49,058 nt of DNA from Tardiphaga sp. (GTDB taxonomy: Bacteria > Pseudomonadota > Alphaproteobacteria > Rhizobiales > Xanthobacteraceae). Positions 1 through 8,947 of this stretch are shown here, one piece after another. Position numbers and translations under genes: made by a program. The notes beneath the pieces were generated by a model. That model was not told the origin of the DNA and ran no database searches. It saw only the letters and a list, made by a program, of their open reading frames with translations. The DNA lies in the NCBI RefSeq assembly GCF_028290785.1, contig NZ_JAQGJD010000139.1:1-49058 (forward strand), read 5' to 3'. The stretch's first letter is position 1. Each line of letters opens with the position of its first letter.

Positions 1-585
1 GAGGCCCAGGACAAGGTCGCCGAACAGGTGCAACTGCCGCCGGGGTCACGGGTCGAATGGGTCGGCGAGTTCGGAAATCTGCAGGACGCCATCAAGCGGC
101 TGTCCATCGTGGTGCCGATCAGCCTGCTGCTGATCGGCGTGCTGCTGTGGTTCAACTTCGGCTCGATGGTCGATACTCTGCTGGCTATGAGCGTGATCCC
201 GATGGCGATCTTCGGCGGCGTGCTCGGCCTGCTGATCTCCGGCATCCCGTTCAGCGTTTCGGCGGCGATCGGCTTCATCGCGTTGTTCGGCATCGCGGTA
301 ATGGACGGCATTCTGATCCTGTCGCAATACAACCAGCTGATCGACGAAGGCTATGAGCGCCTGAAGGCAGTGATCCGCACCGGCGAACTGCAGCTCCGCC
401 CGGTGCTGATGACCTGCATCGTCGCCGGCATCGGCCTGCTGCCCGCGGCGCTGTCGGAAGGCATCGGTTCCCAGGTGCAAAAGCCGCTCGCCATCGTGGT
501 GGTGACCGGCATGATGTTGGCGCCGCTGGTGATTTTGATCACGCTGCCGGTCCTGATCTCGGTGTTTTCGCGCAAGACGCGGTAG
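1..585 (+). CDS. RND efflux transporter, CusA/CzcA type (3' end only)
   Basis: This is the C-terminal end of an inner-membrane RND pump; the frame is already open at base 1 and the start lies outside the window. About 195 residues are visible. They begin with the family-type stretch VEWVGEFGNLQ, followed by four or five hydrophobic spans with the GGVLGLL turn and the segment FIALFGIAVMDGILI, which matches the last transmembrane block of heavy-metal (HME) RND pumps. The protein would export metals or other compounds with a periplasmic adaptor and a TolC-type channel. A TolC-like gene lies at 3319-4737 on the opposite strand, but nothing shows that the two work together. The substrate cannot be read from this fragment. 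Confidence 0.85.
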   Translation, partial: EAQDKVAEQVQLPPGSRVEWVGEFGNLQDAIKRLSIVVPISLLLIGVLLWFNFGSMVDTLLAMSVIPMAIFGGVLGLLISGIPFSVSAAIGFIALFGIAVMDGILILSQYNQLIDEGYERLKAVIRTGELQLRPVLMTCIVAGIGLLPAALSEGIGSQVQKPLAIVVVTGMMLAPLVILITLPVLISVFSRKTR

Positions 586-708
586 GGCGGTTATCCGTCC
601 GGTCACCGACGAGACGGATTATTTGCTGGCGTCGGATCGAAAAGGGTGATCGTTCGTTGGATCGATCAACCCTTGGGCTGCGTCTTGGTGGCCTCCAGAG
701 TGTGCTGA

Positions 709-3261
709 ATGCTGGCCTCCACCGACACCGTCGATCTGACCAATTGCGATCGCGAACCGATTCATATCCCTGGCAGCATTCAGCCGCATGGCTGCCTGCT
801 GGCCTGCGACGGTTCCGTCGCTATAGTGCGGCGCCATTCGGTCAATGCCGGGGCGATGCTCGGCGTCGAGAATACCGACATCAACGGCAGAACGCTGGAC
901 GAGCTGATCGGCGAGCAGGCGACCCATGACATTCGCAATGCCGTCGCCCGGTGGGGTAACCTGACGCGTCCGGGACTGCTGCTCGGGGTCCGCATCGCGC
1001 ATTCGTCCGACACTTTCAACATTGCCATCCACCGCCACCAGGGCGTCAACATCGTCGAATTCGAGCGGACGACTGACGCGGACACCACGCCGCCGCTGGA
1101 GCTGGCGCGGCTACTGATGGGGCGGATCGGGCAGATTGCCGATCTCGACGCGTTGTTTGACGGCGCCGCGCGCCTGCTCCGCGCCGCGCTCGGCTATGAC
1201 CGGGTGATGCTCTATCGCTTCGCCCATGACGGCTCCGGCCAGGTCATCAGCGAGGCCAGGCGCGGCGATCTGGAAAGTTTTCTCGGCCAACATTTTCCGG
1301 CCAGCGATATCCCGCAGCAGGCGCGCGTGCTGTATGTGCAGAACACCATCCGCATCGTCTCCAATACGGATGGCGAGCGCGTCGCCATCGAGCCGGCGCT
1401 CGATACGTCCGGCGAACCGCTCGATCTGTCCTTCGCGCATCTGCGCAGTGTCTCGCCGATCCATTGCGAATATCTGCGCAACATGGGCGTCGGCGCCTCG
1501 ATGTCGATCTCGATCGTCAGCAAGGGCGTGTTGTGGGGCCTGATCGCCTGCCACCACTACGAGCCGCGCGTGCTGCCGATGGAAAAGCGCGTTGCTGCGG
1601 AAATGTTCGGCGAGTTCTTTTCGTTGCAGCTCGCCGAGCTGATCCAGAAGCGCAAGCTCGAAGCCAGCGAGCGCGCGCGGCAGTTTCTCGACCGGCTGAT
1701 GCAGAATGTGACGCCGCACGGCGAAATCCAAGACCTGTTGCGCGACAGCGTTGCCGATTTCACCGCTCTGATGCCCTGCGATGGTGTCGGCCTCTATATC
1801 AACAAGACCTGGACCTGCCATGGCAGCACGCCGCCGACGGCGGCCGTGCCTGCTCTGATGAGCTTCATCAACTCAGTGGCCGGAGGCCGGGTGTGGGCCA
1901 CCAATGCGCTGTCCGAGCGGCTGCCGGGCGCCGAGGTCTACCGCGCCGAAGCCTCCGGCGTGCTGGCGGTGCCGCTGTCACAATTGCCGCGCGACTATCT
2001 GGTGTTTTTCCGCAAGGAAGTCGCCCAGACCGTGAACTGGGGCGGCGATCCGAACAAGCGCTACGAGAGCGGGCCGCTCGGCGATCGCCTGACGCCGCGC
2101 AAGAGTTTTGCGATCTGGAAGCAGGCCGTGGAGCGGCAATCGCACCCCTGGCTGCCCACTGAGCGCGACACTGCGGAGGCCACGCGCACCTCACTGGTGG
2201 AAGTGGTGATGCGCCACAGCGAGCTGTTGGCCGACGAGCGGCACAAGGCCGATCTGCGCCAGAAGATGCTCAATGAAGAGCTCAATCACCGCGTCAAGAA
2301 TATCCTGGCGCTGATCAAATCGCTTGTCTCGCACCCGGTCGAAGAAGGCCGCAGCATCGAGGCCTATGTGGCCTCATTGAGGGGCCGGATCCAGGCCCTG
2401 TCGCTGGCCCATGACCAGGTGATCCGCGGCGCCGGCGGCGGCGGCTTGCGGGAATTGCTCGAAGCCGAACTGTCGCCCTATCGGGACGTCACCGCCGAAA
2501 TCGCGCTGGATGGTCCCGACGTGCTGCTCGATGCGCGCGCGTTCTCCGTGCTTGCGCTGGTGCTGCACGAACTGGCGACCAACGCCGCCAAGTACGGCGC
2601 GCTGTCGGTTCATGCCGGCCGGCTGTCGCTGAAATGGCAGCGCACACCGTTGGGCGACTGCGACATCGATTGGCTTGAGCGCGACGGCCCGCGGGTGAAC
2701 CCGATGGCGAAGCCGGGTTTCGGTTCGATGCTGATCGGTCGCAGCATTCCTTATGATCTCGGCGGCGAGAGCGAGGTCCAATACGCGGAAGAAGGCGCCC
2801 GGGTCAGGCTGTTGATCCCGGCGCAGTTTGTCACCTGGCCGGCGGCGGTGGCAAAGCCGGTCGCTAGTGCGCGCGCGGTCGATCATGCGCCGCCCGCCTC
2901 GATGCGCGGGCTGAGCATCCTGATGGTCGAGGACCAGTTGCTCATTGCCATGGACGTGCAGACCATGCTGGCCGACGAAGGCGCCGGGACCGTGGAGACC
3001 GCGTCCTCGGTGAAGGAGGCGCTGCACAACCTGACGATCTTCCATCCCGACGTGGCGATCCTCGACGTCAATCTCGGCAATGGCAGTTCGCTGCCGGTGG
3101 CCCATGCGCTGGTCGCGCGCGGCATCCCGTTCGTGTTCGCCACCGGCTACGGCGAAACCAGCCTGATCCCGCCGGAAATGAGCGACGTGCCGATCGTGCG
3201 CAAGCCGTATGACGTCGCGGCTCTGATCGCAGCGCTGACCATGGCGATGGGGAAGAAGTAG
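709..3261 (+). CDS. Bacteriophytochrome with HWE histidine kinase and C-terminal receiver
   Basis: This is an 850-residue red/far-red photoreceptor kinase. Cys13 in NCDREPIHIPG is the bilin-attachment cysteine position of bacteriophytochromes, within a PAS domain at about 10-115. The GAF domain (about 145-310) has the PASDIP motif with Asp200, and His252 in SPIHCEY. The PHY domain (about 325-500) keeps the tongue motifs PRxSF (TPRKSF) and WGG. The kinase at about 515-705 has phosphoacceptor His527 in NEELNHRVKN and the N-box HELATNAAKYG, as in the HWE family. A receiver at about 735-845 has phosphoacceptor Asp786 in AILDVNLG. An in-frame TGA directly precedes the ATG, so the start cannot lie further upstream. 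The biliverdin supply gene (heme oxygenase) is not in the window. The receiver suggests an internal phosphorelay or self-quenching, which is inferred. Confidence 0.95.
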   Translation: MLASTDTVDLTNCDREPIHIPGSIQPHGCLLACDGSVAIVRRHSVNAGAMLGVENTDINGRTLDELIGEQATHDIRNAVARWGNLTRPGLLLGVRIAHSSDTFNIAIHRHQGVNIVEFERTTDADTTPPLELARLLMGRIGQIADLDALFDGAARLLRAALGYDRVMLYRFAHDGSGQVISEARRGDLESFLGQHFPASDIPQQARVLYVQNTIRIVSNTDGERVAIEPALDTSGEPLDLSFAHLRSVSPIHCEYLRNMGVGASMSISIVSKGVLWGLIACHHYEPRVLPMEKRVAAEMFGEFFSLQLAELIQKRKLEASERARQFLDRLMQNVTPHGEIQDLLRDSVADFTALMPCDGVGLYINKTWTCHGSTPPTAAVPALMSFINSVAGGRVWATNALSERLPGAEVYRAEASGVLAVPLSQLPRDYLVFFRKEVAQTVNWGGDPNKRYESGPLGDRLTPRKSFAIWKQAVERQSHPWLPTERDTAEATRTSLVEVVMRHSELLADERHKADLRQKMLNEELNHRVKNILALIKSLVSHPVEEGRSIEAYVASLRGRIQALSLAHDQVIRGAGGGGLRELLEAELSPYRDVTAEIALDGPDVLLDARAFSVLALVLHELATNAAKYGALSVHAGRLSLKWQRTPLGDCDIDWLERDGPRVNPMAKPGFGSMLIGRSIPYDLGGESEVQYAEEGARVRLLIPAQFVTWPAAVAKPVASARAVDHAPPASMRGLSILMVEDQLLIAMDVQTMLADEGAGTVETASSVKEALHNLTIFHPDVAILDVNLGNGSSLPVAHALVARGIPFVFATGYGETSLIPPEMSDVPIVRKPYDVAALIAALTMAMGKK

Positions 3262-3276
3262 ATGGCGCTTGCTTCC

Positions 3277-3306
3277 CTCTCCCCGCAAGTGCGGGGCGAG
3301 GTGAAG
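3277..3306. repeat. Short palindromic repeat between convergent genes
   Basis: CCCCGCA (3281-3287) and TGCGGGG (3290-3296) form a perfect 7-bp inverted repeat. It sits between the ends of the bacteriophytochrome gene and the tolC-like gene. The sequence matches one arm of the longer element at 43558-43680, so it looks like a degenerate or half copy. It may also help end transcription from both sides. Confidence 0.55.
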
Positions 3307-3318
3307 TATGTGCGGTCG

Positions 3319-4737
3319 TTACTTCCCGTCCGGCGTCCGCAACCCGTGCCAGGCGTCGCGCACCTGATGGTAGTGCACTTCCGGCAGGTAGTCCGGGGTG
3401 TTGAGGCCGAGCGTCTTGACGTCGAGCCGACCGACGGCGCTGAGCAGCGCGTAGGAGGCGATGACGCGGTCGCGTTGCGCGCCGATCAGCCGGGCTTTCG
3501 CCGACACCAGATCCTGCTGCGAGTTCAGCACATCGACGGTGGTGCGCTGGCCGCCGGCGGCCTCGCGCTGTACGCCCGCCAGCGCGACGCCGGCGGCGCG
3601 CACTTCGGCCTCGGCGGCCGTGACCGCGGTTTTGGAGCCCTCGTTGGAAACCCACGCGCCGGTGGCCGCCGTGCGTGCCTGGGTGCGCACCTGGTCCAGC
3701 ACCAGCCGGCTTACCGAGGAAAGTTCCTTGGCCTGCCGGGTTTGCGCGGCGGCAAGGCCGCCATCATAAAGCGGCGCGTTGAGCTGGCCGACGATCGAGG
3801 CCTGGTCGGTGCCGAAAGTCCCGAGCGTCGGGTCGGAATCCCGGGAGCGGCTGGCGCTGCCCTGCAAGGTGATGGTCGGCAGCAGGGTGCTTTCCGTGAC
3901 CTTGATGGTGGTGGTGGCGACATCGACGTCGAAGCTGGCGGCGACCACCGCGGGGTGGCTCTTGAAGGCCATCGCCACGGCGTCGTCACGGCTGCGCGGC
4001 AGCAGGCGGTCCATCGGCTCGGCCGGGCTAAGCCGCGCCGGCGCCGCGCCAATCACCGCCGCATAGGTGGCCTGGCTGATGGCCAGCGTCACTTCCGAGG
4101 CGTTCAGATCGGCCTGGCCGCGCGCGAGACGGGCTTCGGCCTGCGAGGTGTCGGTCGGCGTGACGTCGCCGGCATTGAGCCGCTTCTGCGCGATGCCCAG
4201 GGTTTCCTTCAGCGACGTGACATTGGCGCGTTGTGCCTCGACCAGCGACTGGTTGGCCAGCACGTTGGTATAGGCGATCACGGCGTCGAGCAGCACGCCC
4301 TGGCCGACATTGCGCAGCGCCTCGCGGCCGGACTGCACCTGCAATTCGGCGACGCGGACGCTGTTGGCGGTCTTGTTGCCGTTATATAACGTTTGCGTGA
4401 CGGTGACGCCGATCGTCCATGGTTTCAGCGTTGCGCCCGCGATGGTGTTGTCCACCAGCAGGTTGCGCACGGCCTGCAAACCGTAGCTCAGGGTGGCGTT
4501 GACCTGCGGCCGGTAGCCGGCCATCGCCTGCGGCACGTTCTCGTCGGTGGCGCGCTGCCGGGCGCGCTCGGCATTTAGCTGCGGATTGGACTGATAGGCC
4601 TTGGCTAGGGCTTCCGGAACGGTCTCGGCGTGGGCATCGGACAGCGCCAGGACGCAGCAACCGGCGACGCCCAGAGCCATGCCTGTGCGCAGCGCGCGCC
4701 TTGCGGCGAGGCCCAATCTCCCGTGATCACGAATCAT
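3319..4737 (-). CDS. tolC: TolC-family outer-membrane channel protein
   Basis: This 472-residue protein is an outer-membrane channel of type I secretion or drug efflux. The N-terminus is a signal peptide with a hydrophobic core and a likely cut after DAHA, followed by TVPEALAKAYQSNPQL, the usual start of the first OEP repeat. Two long alpha-helical repeats follow, rich in Ala, Gln and Ser, including QQDLVSAKARLIGAQRDR near the end. The length fits the TolC family (about 450-490). The ATG at 4737 is chosen because GGGA lies 6 bases before it; a TTG at 4752 would only add five residues ahead of the signal peptide. No transporter or adaptor gene is adjacent, so the partner pump is unknown. Confidence 0.9.
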   Translation of the reverse strand: MIRDHGRLGLAARRALRTGMALGVAGCCVLALSDAHAETVPEALAKAYQSNPQLNAERARQRATDENVPQAMAGYRPQVNATLSYGLQAVRNLLVDNTIAGATLKPWTIGVTVTQTLYNGNKTANSVRVAELQVQSGREALRNVGQGVLLDAVIAYTNVLANQSLVEAQRANVTSLKETLGIAQKRLNAGDVTPTDTSQAEARLARGQADLNASEVTLAISQATYAAVIGAAPARLSPAEPMDRLLPRSRDDAVAMAFKSHPAVVAASFDVDVATTTIKVTESTLLPTITLQGSASRSRDSDPTLGTFGTDQASIVGQLNAPLYDGGLAAAQTRQAKELSSVSRLVLDQVRTQARTAATGAWVSNEGSKTAVTAAEAEVRAAGVALAGVQREAAGGQRTTVDVLNSQQDLVSAKARLIGAQRDRVIASYALLSAVGRLDVKTLGLNTPDYLPEVHYHQVRDAWHGLRTPDGK

Positions 4738-5034
4738 GTTATCCCAAAGCAATCTTCGAACGTCCGCCCCCGCCGACGTCCATTGTATGTTTAGAGGGCG
4801 TTGCCATCACAGGCAAACCATCCGGTGAAGAACCTCCGGGCTTCGACGCGTTCCCCACAGGGCATTTCGGCGCCCAGTTCGCTTGATTGATCAGGACCCT
4901 AGGGGGAAATACCGGCATTCGGAATGCGACAACAAGCCCGTGCGGATACGGTACCGTGTGTTGCATGTCGGGCACATTTCTGAATAACGCTGCACCCGAT
5001 GGTAGCGACGTCGGGCCCACGCGATCGCGCGGCC

Positions 5035-6912
5035 ATGCCGTTCGCCTCCGCGACAACCGGACACCGCATGCCGAAAATGTTCGCCGATCCCGAGGCCATC
5101 GCGGAAGAGATCATTCGCGATGTCGGCACCACGCTGGTGGTCGGCCTGCCGCTCGGCCTCGGCAAGGCCAACCACATCGTCAATGCGCTGTACCAGCGCG
5201 CCGCCGCCGACCGCAGCATCAAGCTGACGCTGTTCTCGGCGTTGACGCTGGAGAAGCCGAAGCCGTCCAGCGAGCTGGAGAAACGCTTCATCTCACCGGT
5301 GATCGAGCGGCTGTTCGGCTCCTATCCCGATCTCGATTATGCCGACGCGCTGCATCGCGGCGCACTGCCGGACAATATCGAGGTGATCGAATTCTTCTTC
5401 CTCGCCGGCAAGTGGCTGCGTGTGCCGAAGGCGCAGCAGAACTACATTTCTGCGAACTACACCCATGCGGCGTCCTATCTGCTGGCGCGCGGGCTCAATG
5501 TCATCACCCAACTGGTGGCGAAGCGAGTGGTGGACGGCGTCGTGCGCTACAGCCTGAGCTGCAACACCGACACCACGCTGGACCTGCTGCGCGCCCGCGC
5601 CGAGGGCCGCGCCGCGTTCAAACTGATCGGGCAGGTCAATTCCGAACTGCCGTTCATGCCGGGGCAGGGCGATCTCGAAGGCTCCGAATTCAGCGCCGTG
5701 CTGGAAAGCGCGGCGACCGAGTTTCCGCTGTTCGCGCCGCCACCGGAGCCCATCTCTGACACCAAATATGCGATCGGCCTGCATGCCACTGGCCTGGTGC
5801 GCGATGGCGGCACGCTGCAGATCGGCATCGGCCAGGTCGGCGATGCGCTGGCGCAGGGATTGATCGTGCGCCAGCGCGACAACGGGGCGTTCCGGAACAT
5901 CATGCAGCGGCTATCGCCCGGCGCGCTGCCACTCGAAAGCGGCAGCTTTGAAAAGGGACTCTACGGCGTCAGCGAAATGCTGTTCGAGGCCTTTCTCGGC
6001 CTGATCGACGCCGGTATTTTGAAGCGCGAAGTCGATGGCGTGATCCTGCACGGCGCGTTCTTCCTCGGGCCGAAATCGTTCTATGCGGCATTACGCGAGA
6101 TGGCGCCGGCCCAACTGGCCAAAATCCAGATGATGCCGGTGTCTTTCACCAACGAACTGTACGGCAATGAGACCGCAAAGCGCCGCGCCCGCGTCGATGC
6201 GCGCTTTGTCAACAATGCGATGATGGCGACGCTGCTGGGCGCAGTCGTTTCCGACGGGCTCGACGATGGCCAGGTGGTGAGCGGCGTCGGCGGCCAGTAC
6301 AATTTCGTGGCGCAGGCCTTCGCGCTGGAGGGCGCGCGCTCGATGCTCGCCGTGGAGGCGGTGCGCGCCGGCAACAAGCCGGTCTCCAACATCCGCTGGC
6401 GCTACGGCCATGAGACCATCCCGCGGCATCTGCGCGATATCGTCATCACCGAATACGGCGTCGCCGATCTCAGGGGCAAGTCGGATGCCGATGTGATCGC
6501 GGCGATGCTGGCGGTGGCGGATTCGCGGTTTCAGCCGGAGTTGATGAAGCAGGCCAAGGACGCCGGCAAGCTGCCGAAAGGCTTCGAGATCGCTGCCGCG
6601 AATCGCGACAACACGCCGGAGCGGATCGCAGCGGCGCTGAAGCCTGCGCGCGAAGCGGGGTTGCTGCCAATGTTTCCGTTCGGCAGCGACTTTACCGAGG
6701 TCGAGCAGCGTTTGATCCCCGCGCTGCAGATTTTAAGCGCTGCCGCAACTTCGCCACAAGGTCTTGCGGCGCTTTTGTGGCAGGGATGGCAGCACGCACC
6801 GCAAGCCTCGGATAGAGCTTGTCTTTCCCGGCTGGGCCTGGATCGGCCCGCGACGCTGAAGGATCGCGTCTATCGAATGCTGGTGTGTGGGGCGCTGGCA
6901 AGAAACAAGTAG
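5035..6912 (+). CDS. Acetyl-CoA hydrolase/transferase family protein
   Basis: This protein of about 625 residues is in the acetyl-CoA hydrolase / 4-hydroxybutyrate CoA-transferase family, which moves CoA between acids or hydrolyses acyl-CoA. The clearest family mark is ITEYGVADLRGKSDADV in the C-terminal domain, preceded by GVGGQYNFVAQA. The N-terminal half has VVGLPLGLGKANHIVNAL. It is longer than the simple 430-500 residue enzymes and belongs to the long variant seen in proteobacteria. The start is uncertain: ATGs at 4999, 5035 and 5068 are in frame and none has a good ribosome site. The middle one is given because residues before it look unconserved. The enoyl-CoA hydratase gene that follows is convergent, so they are not one operon. 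Exact substrate is unknown. Confidence 0.85.
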   Translation: MPFASATTGHRMPKMFADPEAIAEEIIRDVGTTLVVGLPLGLGKANHIVNALYQRAAADRSIKLTLFSALTLEKPKPSSELEKRFISPVIERLFGSYPDLDYADALHRGALPDNIEVIEFFFLAGKWLRVPKAQQNYISANYTHAASYLLARGLNVITQLVAKRVVDGVVRYSLSCNTDTTLDLLRARAEGRAAFKLIGQVNSELPFMPGQGDLEGSEFSAVLESAATEFPLFAPPPEPISDTKYAIGLHATGLVRDGGTLQIGIGQVGDALAQGLIVRQRDNGAFRNIMQRLSPGALPLESGSFEKGLYGVSEMLFEAFLGLIDAGILKREVDGVILHGAFFLGPKSFYAALREMAPAQLAKIQMMPVSFTNELYGNETAKRRARVDARFVNNAMMATLLGAVVSDGLDDGQVVSGVGGQYNFVAQAFALEGARSMLAVEAVRAGNKPVSNIRWRYGHETIPRHLRDIVITEYGVADLRGKSDADVIAAMLAVADSRFQPELMKQAKDAGKLPKGFEIAAANRDNTPERIAAALKPAREAGLLPMFPFGSDFTEVEQRLIPALQILSAAATSPQGLAALLWQGWQHAPQASDRACLSRLGLDRPATLKDRVYRMLVCGALARNK

Positions 6913-6928
6913 CGTCGCCGCTCATTCG

Positions 6929-7064
6929 TGTCCCGGACGCGATGCGGCGCGTAGTGCCGCTTCGCAGATCCGGGATCCCGGTCGTTCTTTCGCAGATCAC
7001 CGGGACCCCGGCTCTGCAGCGCACTACGTCGCCAAAGAGCGACGCATTGCGCTGCGTCCGGGGA
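6929..7064. repeat. Intergenic palindromic repeat, CCCGGACGCG family
   Basis: The left end reads GTCCCGGACGCGATGCGGCG and the right end GCGCTGCGTCCGGGG, which are inverse complements with some mismatches. Between them is a second inner palindrome around GGGATCCCGG. Related elements lie at 18422, 30779, 33621 and 48016. It fills most of the gap between two convergent genes. Confidence 0.65.
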
Positions 7065-7071
7065 ACGGGAG

Positions 7072-7848
7072 CTACCTGTTCTTGTTCACCGGCTTGCGCT
7101 TCTCGATGAACGCCGCCATGCCCTCGCTGCGATCCTCCAGCGCGAAAGTCGCGTGGAACAGGTCGCGCTCGACCTTGAGGCCTTCGGTCAGCGGCGTCTC
7201 GAACGCGCGGTTGACGGCGCTCTTGGCCATCGACGCCACCGGGCGCGACATCGCGGCGATCTTCTCGGCCATCGCCATCACTTCTTCCATCAACTTGTCC
7301 GCCGGCACGATGCGGCTGACCAGGCCGGCGCGTTCGGCCTCGGCGGCGTCCATCATGCGCCCGGTGAGGCACAGGTCCATCGCCTTGGATTTGCCTATCG
7401 CCCGGGTCAGGCGCTGGGTGCCGCCGATGCCGGGAATGGTGCCCAGCGTGATTTCCGGCTGGCCGAATTTGGCGGTGTCGGAAGCGACGATGATATCGCA
7501 CATCATGGCCAGCTCGCAGCCGCCGCCGAGCGCGTAACCGGACACGGCTGCGATGGTCGGCTTGGTGCAGGTGGCGACGCGGTCGCCGCCGATCTGGGTG
7601 AAGTCGCGATTGAACATGTCGATGAAGCTTTTCGGCTGCATCTCCTTGATGTCGGCGCCGGCGGCAAATGCCTTCTCGCTGCCGGTGACGACGATGCAGC
7701 CGACGCCGTCATCCGCTTCCAGCTCGTCGATGGCGAGCTTGATCTCACCGAACACGCCGAACGACAATGCGTTGAGCATCTTCGGGCGGTTCAGCGTGAG
7801 AAGGCCGACCGCGCCCCGGCGCTCGACGATGATGTGTTCGTAGCTCAT
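7072..7848 (-). CDS. Enoyl-CoA hydratase (crotonase)
   Basis: This 258-residue enzyme adds water to trans-2-enoyl-CoA in beta-oxidation. The crotonase fold is clear: AAGADIKEM forms part of the oxyanion hole, and the two catalytic glutamates are Glu112 in [11 protein letters not shown] and Glu132 in [13 protein letters not shown]. The stretch [22 protein letters not shown] is that of short-chain enoyl-CoA hydratases rather than of isomerases or dehalogenases, and both Glu are present as in the true hydratase. Length matches the family (about 257-260). It is a single-gene unit whose leader carries a nested inverted repeat (7853-7914). It may serve fatty-acid, valine or butyrate-type pathways; the substrate range is inferred only. 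Confidence 0.95.
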   Translation of the reverse strand: MSYEHIIVERRGAVGLLTLNRPKMLNALSFGVFGEIKLAIDELEADDGVGCIVVTGSEKAFAAGADIKEMQPKSFIDMFNRDFTQIGGDRVATCTKPTIAAVSGYALGGGCELAMMCDIIVASDTAKFGQPEITLGTIPGIGGTQRLTRAIGKSKAMDLCLTGRMMDAAEAERAGLVSRIVPADKLMEEVMAMAEKIAAMSRPVASMAKSAVNRAFETPLTEGLKVERDLFHATFALEDRSEGMAAFIEKRKPVNKNR

Positions 7849-7852
7849 GTTT

Positions 7853-7914
7853 CATCCCGCATTGTTTGTGGCGGCCGTCTCCGGCCGCCGCGCAATGTGC
7901 CCGCTGGCGGGATG
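7853..7914. repeat. Nested inverted repeat in the leader of the enoyl-CoA hydratase gene
   Basis: The outer arms CATCCCGC (7853-7860) and GCGGGATG (7907-7914) are exact inverse complements. Inside them, GGCGGCCG (7870-7877) and CGGCCGCC (7882-7889) form a perfect 8-bp stem with a 4-base loop. The structure begins only five bases upstream of the minus-strand start codon at 7848. It could be a mobile repeat or an RNA element that affects translation; no ribosome site stands out between it and the gene. Confidence 0.6.
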
Positions 7915-7939
7915 CCGTACAAGGGCAAGAACCAGGCCG

Positions 7940-8620
7940 TCAGGCCATGAACATCCGTGCCGCGGAGGCCATGGTCAGCAGGCCGCCGAAGGCGATGAAG
8001 ATCTTGCCGATCAAAGAGGTTTTGTCCCACGCCGCATCGTCGCGGTTGACGATCACCGGCGCATCGATGGTGGCCTTTGCCAGCGTCAGCGCCGGCTTGT
8101 CGATCGGCTTGTCGTCGCTCAGCGCACGATCGACCTCGTTGAGCTGGTCGGCGGAGACCACCTGGGCATTGTCCTCGGGCGGCATCGCGGCGGCGCCGTC
8201 CGGCTTGCGGCCCATCCAGTTCTGCATGCCGTCGGCCTGCGCGTCCATCTTTGACGTATCAGCAGGCAATTCAGCCGGCAGTTGCGCATTGGCGTTGGCA
8301 ACCGCCGCCGGCATGTTCGCGCCGTCACCGGTCTTGGTGCCCTTGTCATCGGCCGGCGTATCGGGTGTTTTCGACGCCGCCTTGTCGGTCTTGCTGTCCG
8401 ACTTATTGTCGGTTTTGCGCGATTTCGCGGTGACCTTCTTCGAGCTGTGGTGCCTGTTGGATTTGTTTAGCGCCATCGGCTTGTCCGGCGCTGCTTCCGC
8501 CGTCGCTGCCGGATCGGCCGCACGCGCGTCGGTCTCCGTCGCGCGCAGCGGTCCTGCGATGCACATCCAAAGTCCCGCGGCGAGAATGGCCGCCGAGCGC
8601 CCGCTGGCTGTGATATTCAT
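7940..8620 (-). CDS. Hypothetical exported or membrane-anchored protein
   Basis: The function is not recognised. The ATG at 8620 is chosen because GGGGAG lies 6 bases upstream, which gives 226 residues; the frame stays open further upstream but without support. A signal peptide (ILAAGLWMCIAGPLRATE) is followed by a long low-complexity part rich in Lys, Asp, Ala and Pro, including SSKKVTAKSRKTDNKSDSK. A C-terminal hydrophobic helix (IGKIFIAFGGLLTMASAARM) could anchor it in the membrane. It is divergent from the ECF sigma gene at 8948, with about 330 bases between the starts, so shared control is possible. It is best treated as an envelope protein of unknown role. Confidence 0.6.
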   Translation of the reverse strand: MNITASGRSAAILAAGLWMCIAGPLRATETDARAADPAATAEAAPDKPMALNKSNRHHSSKKVTAKSRKTDNKSDSKTDKAASKTPDTPADDKGTKTGDGANMPAAVANANAQLPAELPADTSKMDAQADGMQNWMGRKPDGAAAMPPEDNAQVVSADQLNEVDRALSDDKPIDKPALTLAKATIDAPVIVNRDDAAWDKTSLIGKIFIAFGGLLTMASAARMFMA

Positions 8621-8876
8621 GGCGATCTCCCCGAAATGCCCGCCCCCGATCGCAAGGGAGCCTGCAGCCGTGTCCACAGCGCGGCCAAAAAAGGGAATTT
8701 TTGGCGGAGTCCGGCAAAACCGGGGCAGGCCCGGGCGTTCGACGGCAACGCCGGCGAAATTTGTTTTTGGAATCAAGGGGCAGGTGTCAGACTGGCGAAA
8801 TGGATGATATGCCGTGCCCAGCCGAAACGCCGTTCATCCAGGGCGTGACGCGACAAGCCCGCGTTGCGGACCATGT

Positions 8877-8898
8877 GACGGCGGAATATTTCGCCGTC
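8877..8898. promoter_or_regulatory. 22-base near-perfect palindrome upstream of ECF sigma gene
   Basis: The two 11-base halves are inverse complements at all but one symmetric pair, GACGGCGGAAT and ATTTCGCCGTC, and in RNA the odd pair would be a G-U. The palindrome ends 49 bases before the GTG start of the sigma factor. The position fits an operator or a leader hairpin. No known consensus was recognised. Confidence 0.4.
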
Positions 8899-8947
8899 CG
8901 CCGTAACAAATTGAAGTTTCGGCCGAATTGTCCTGTTAGGAGCGTGC

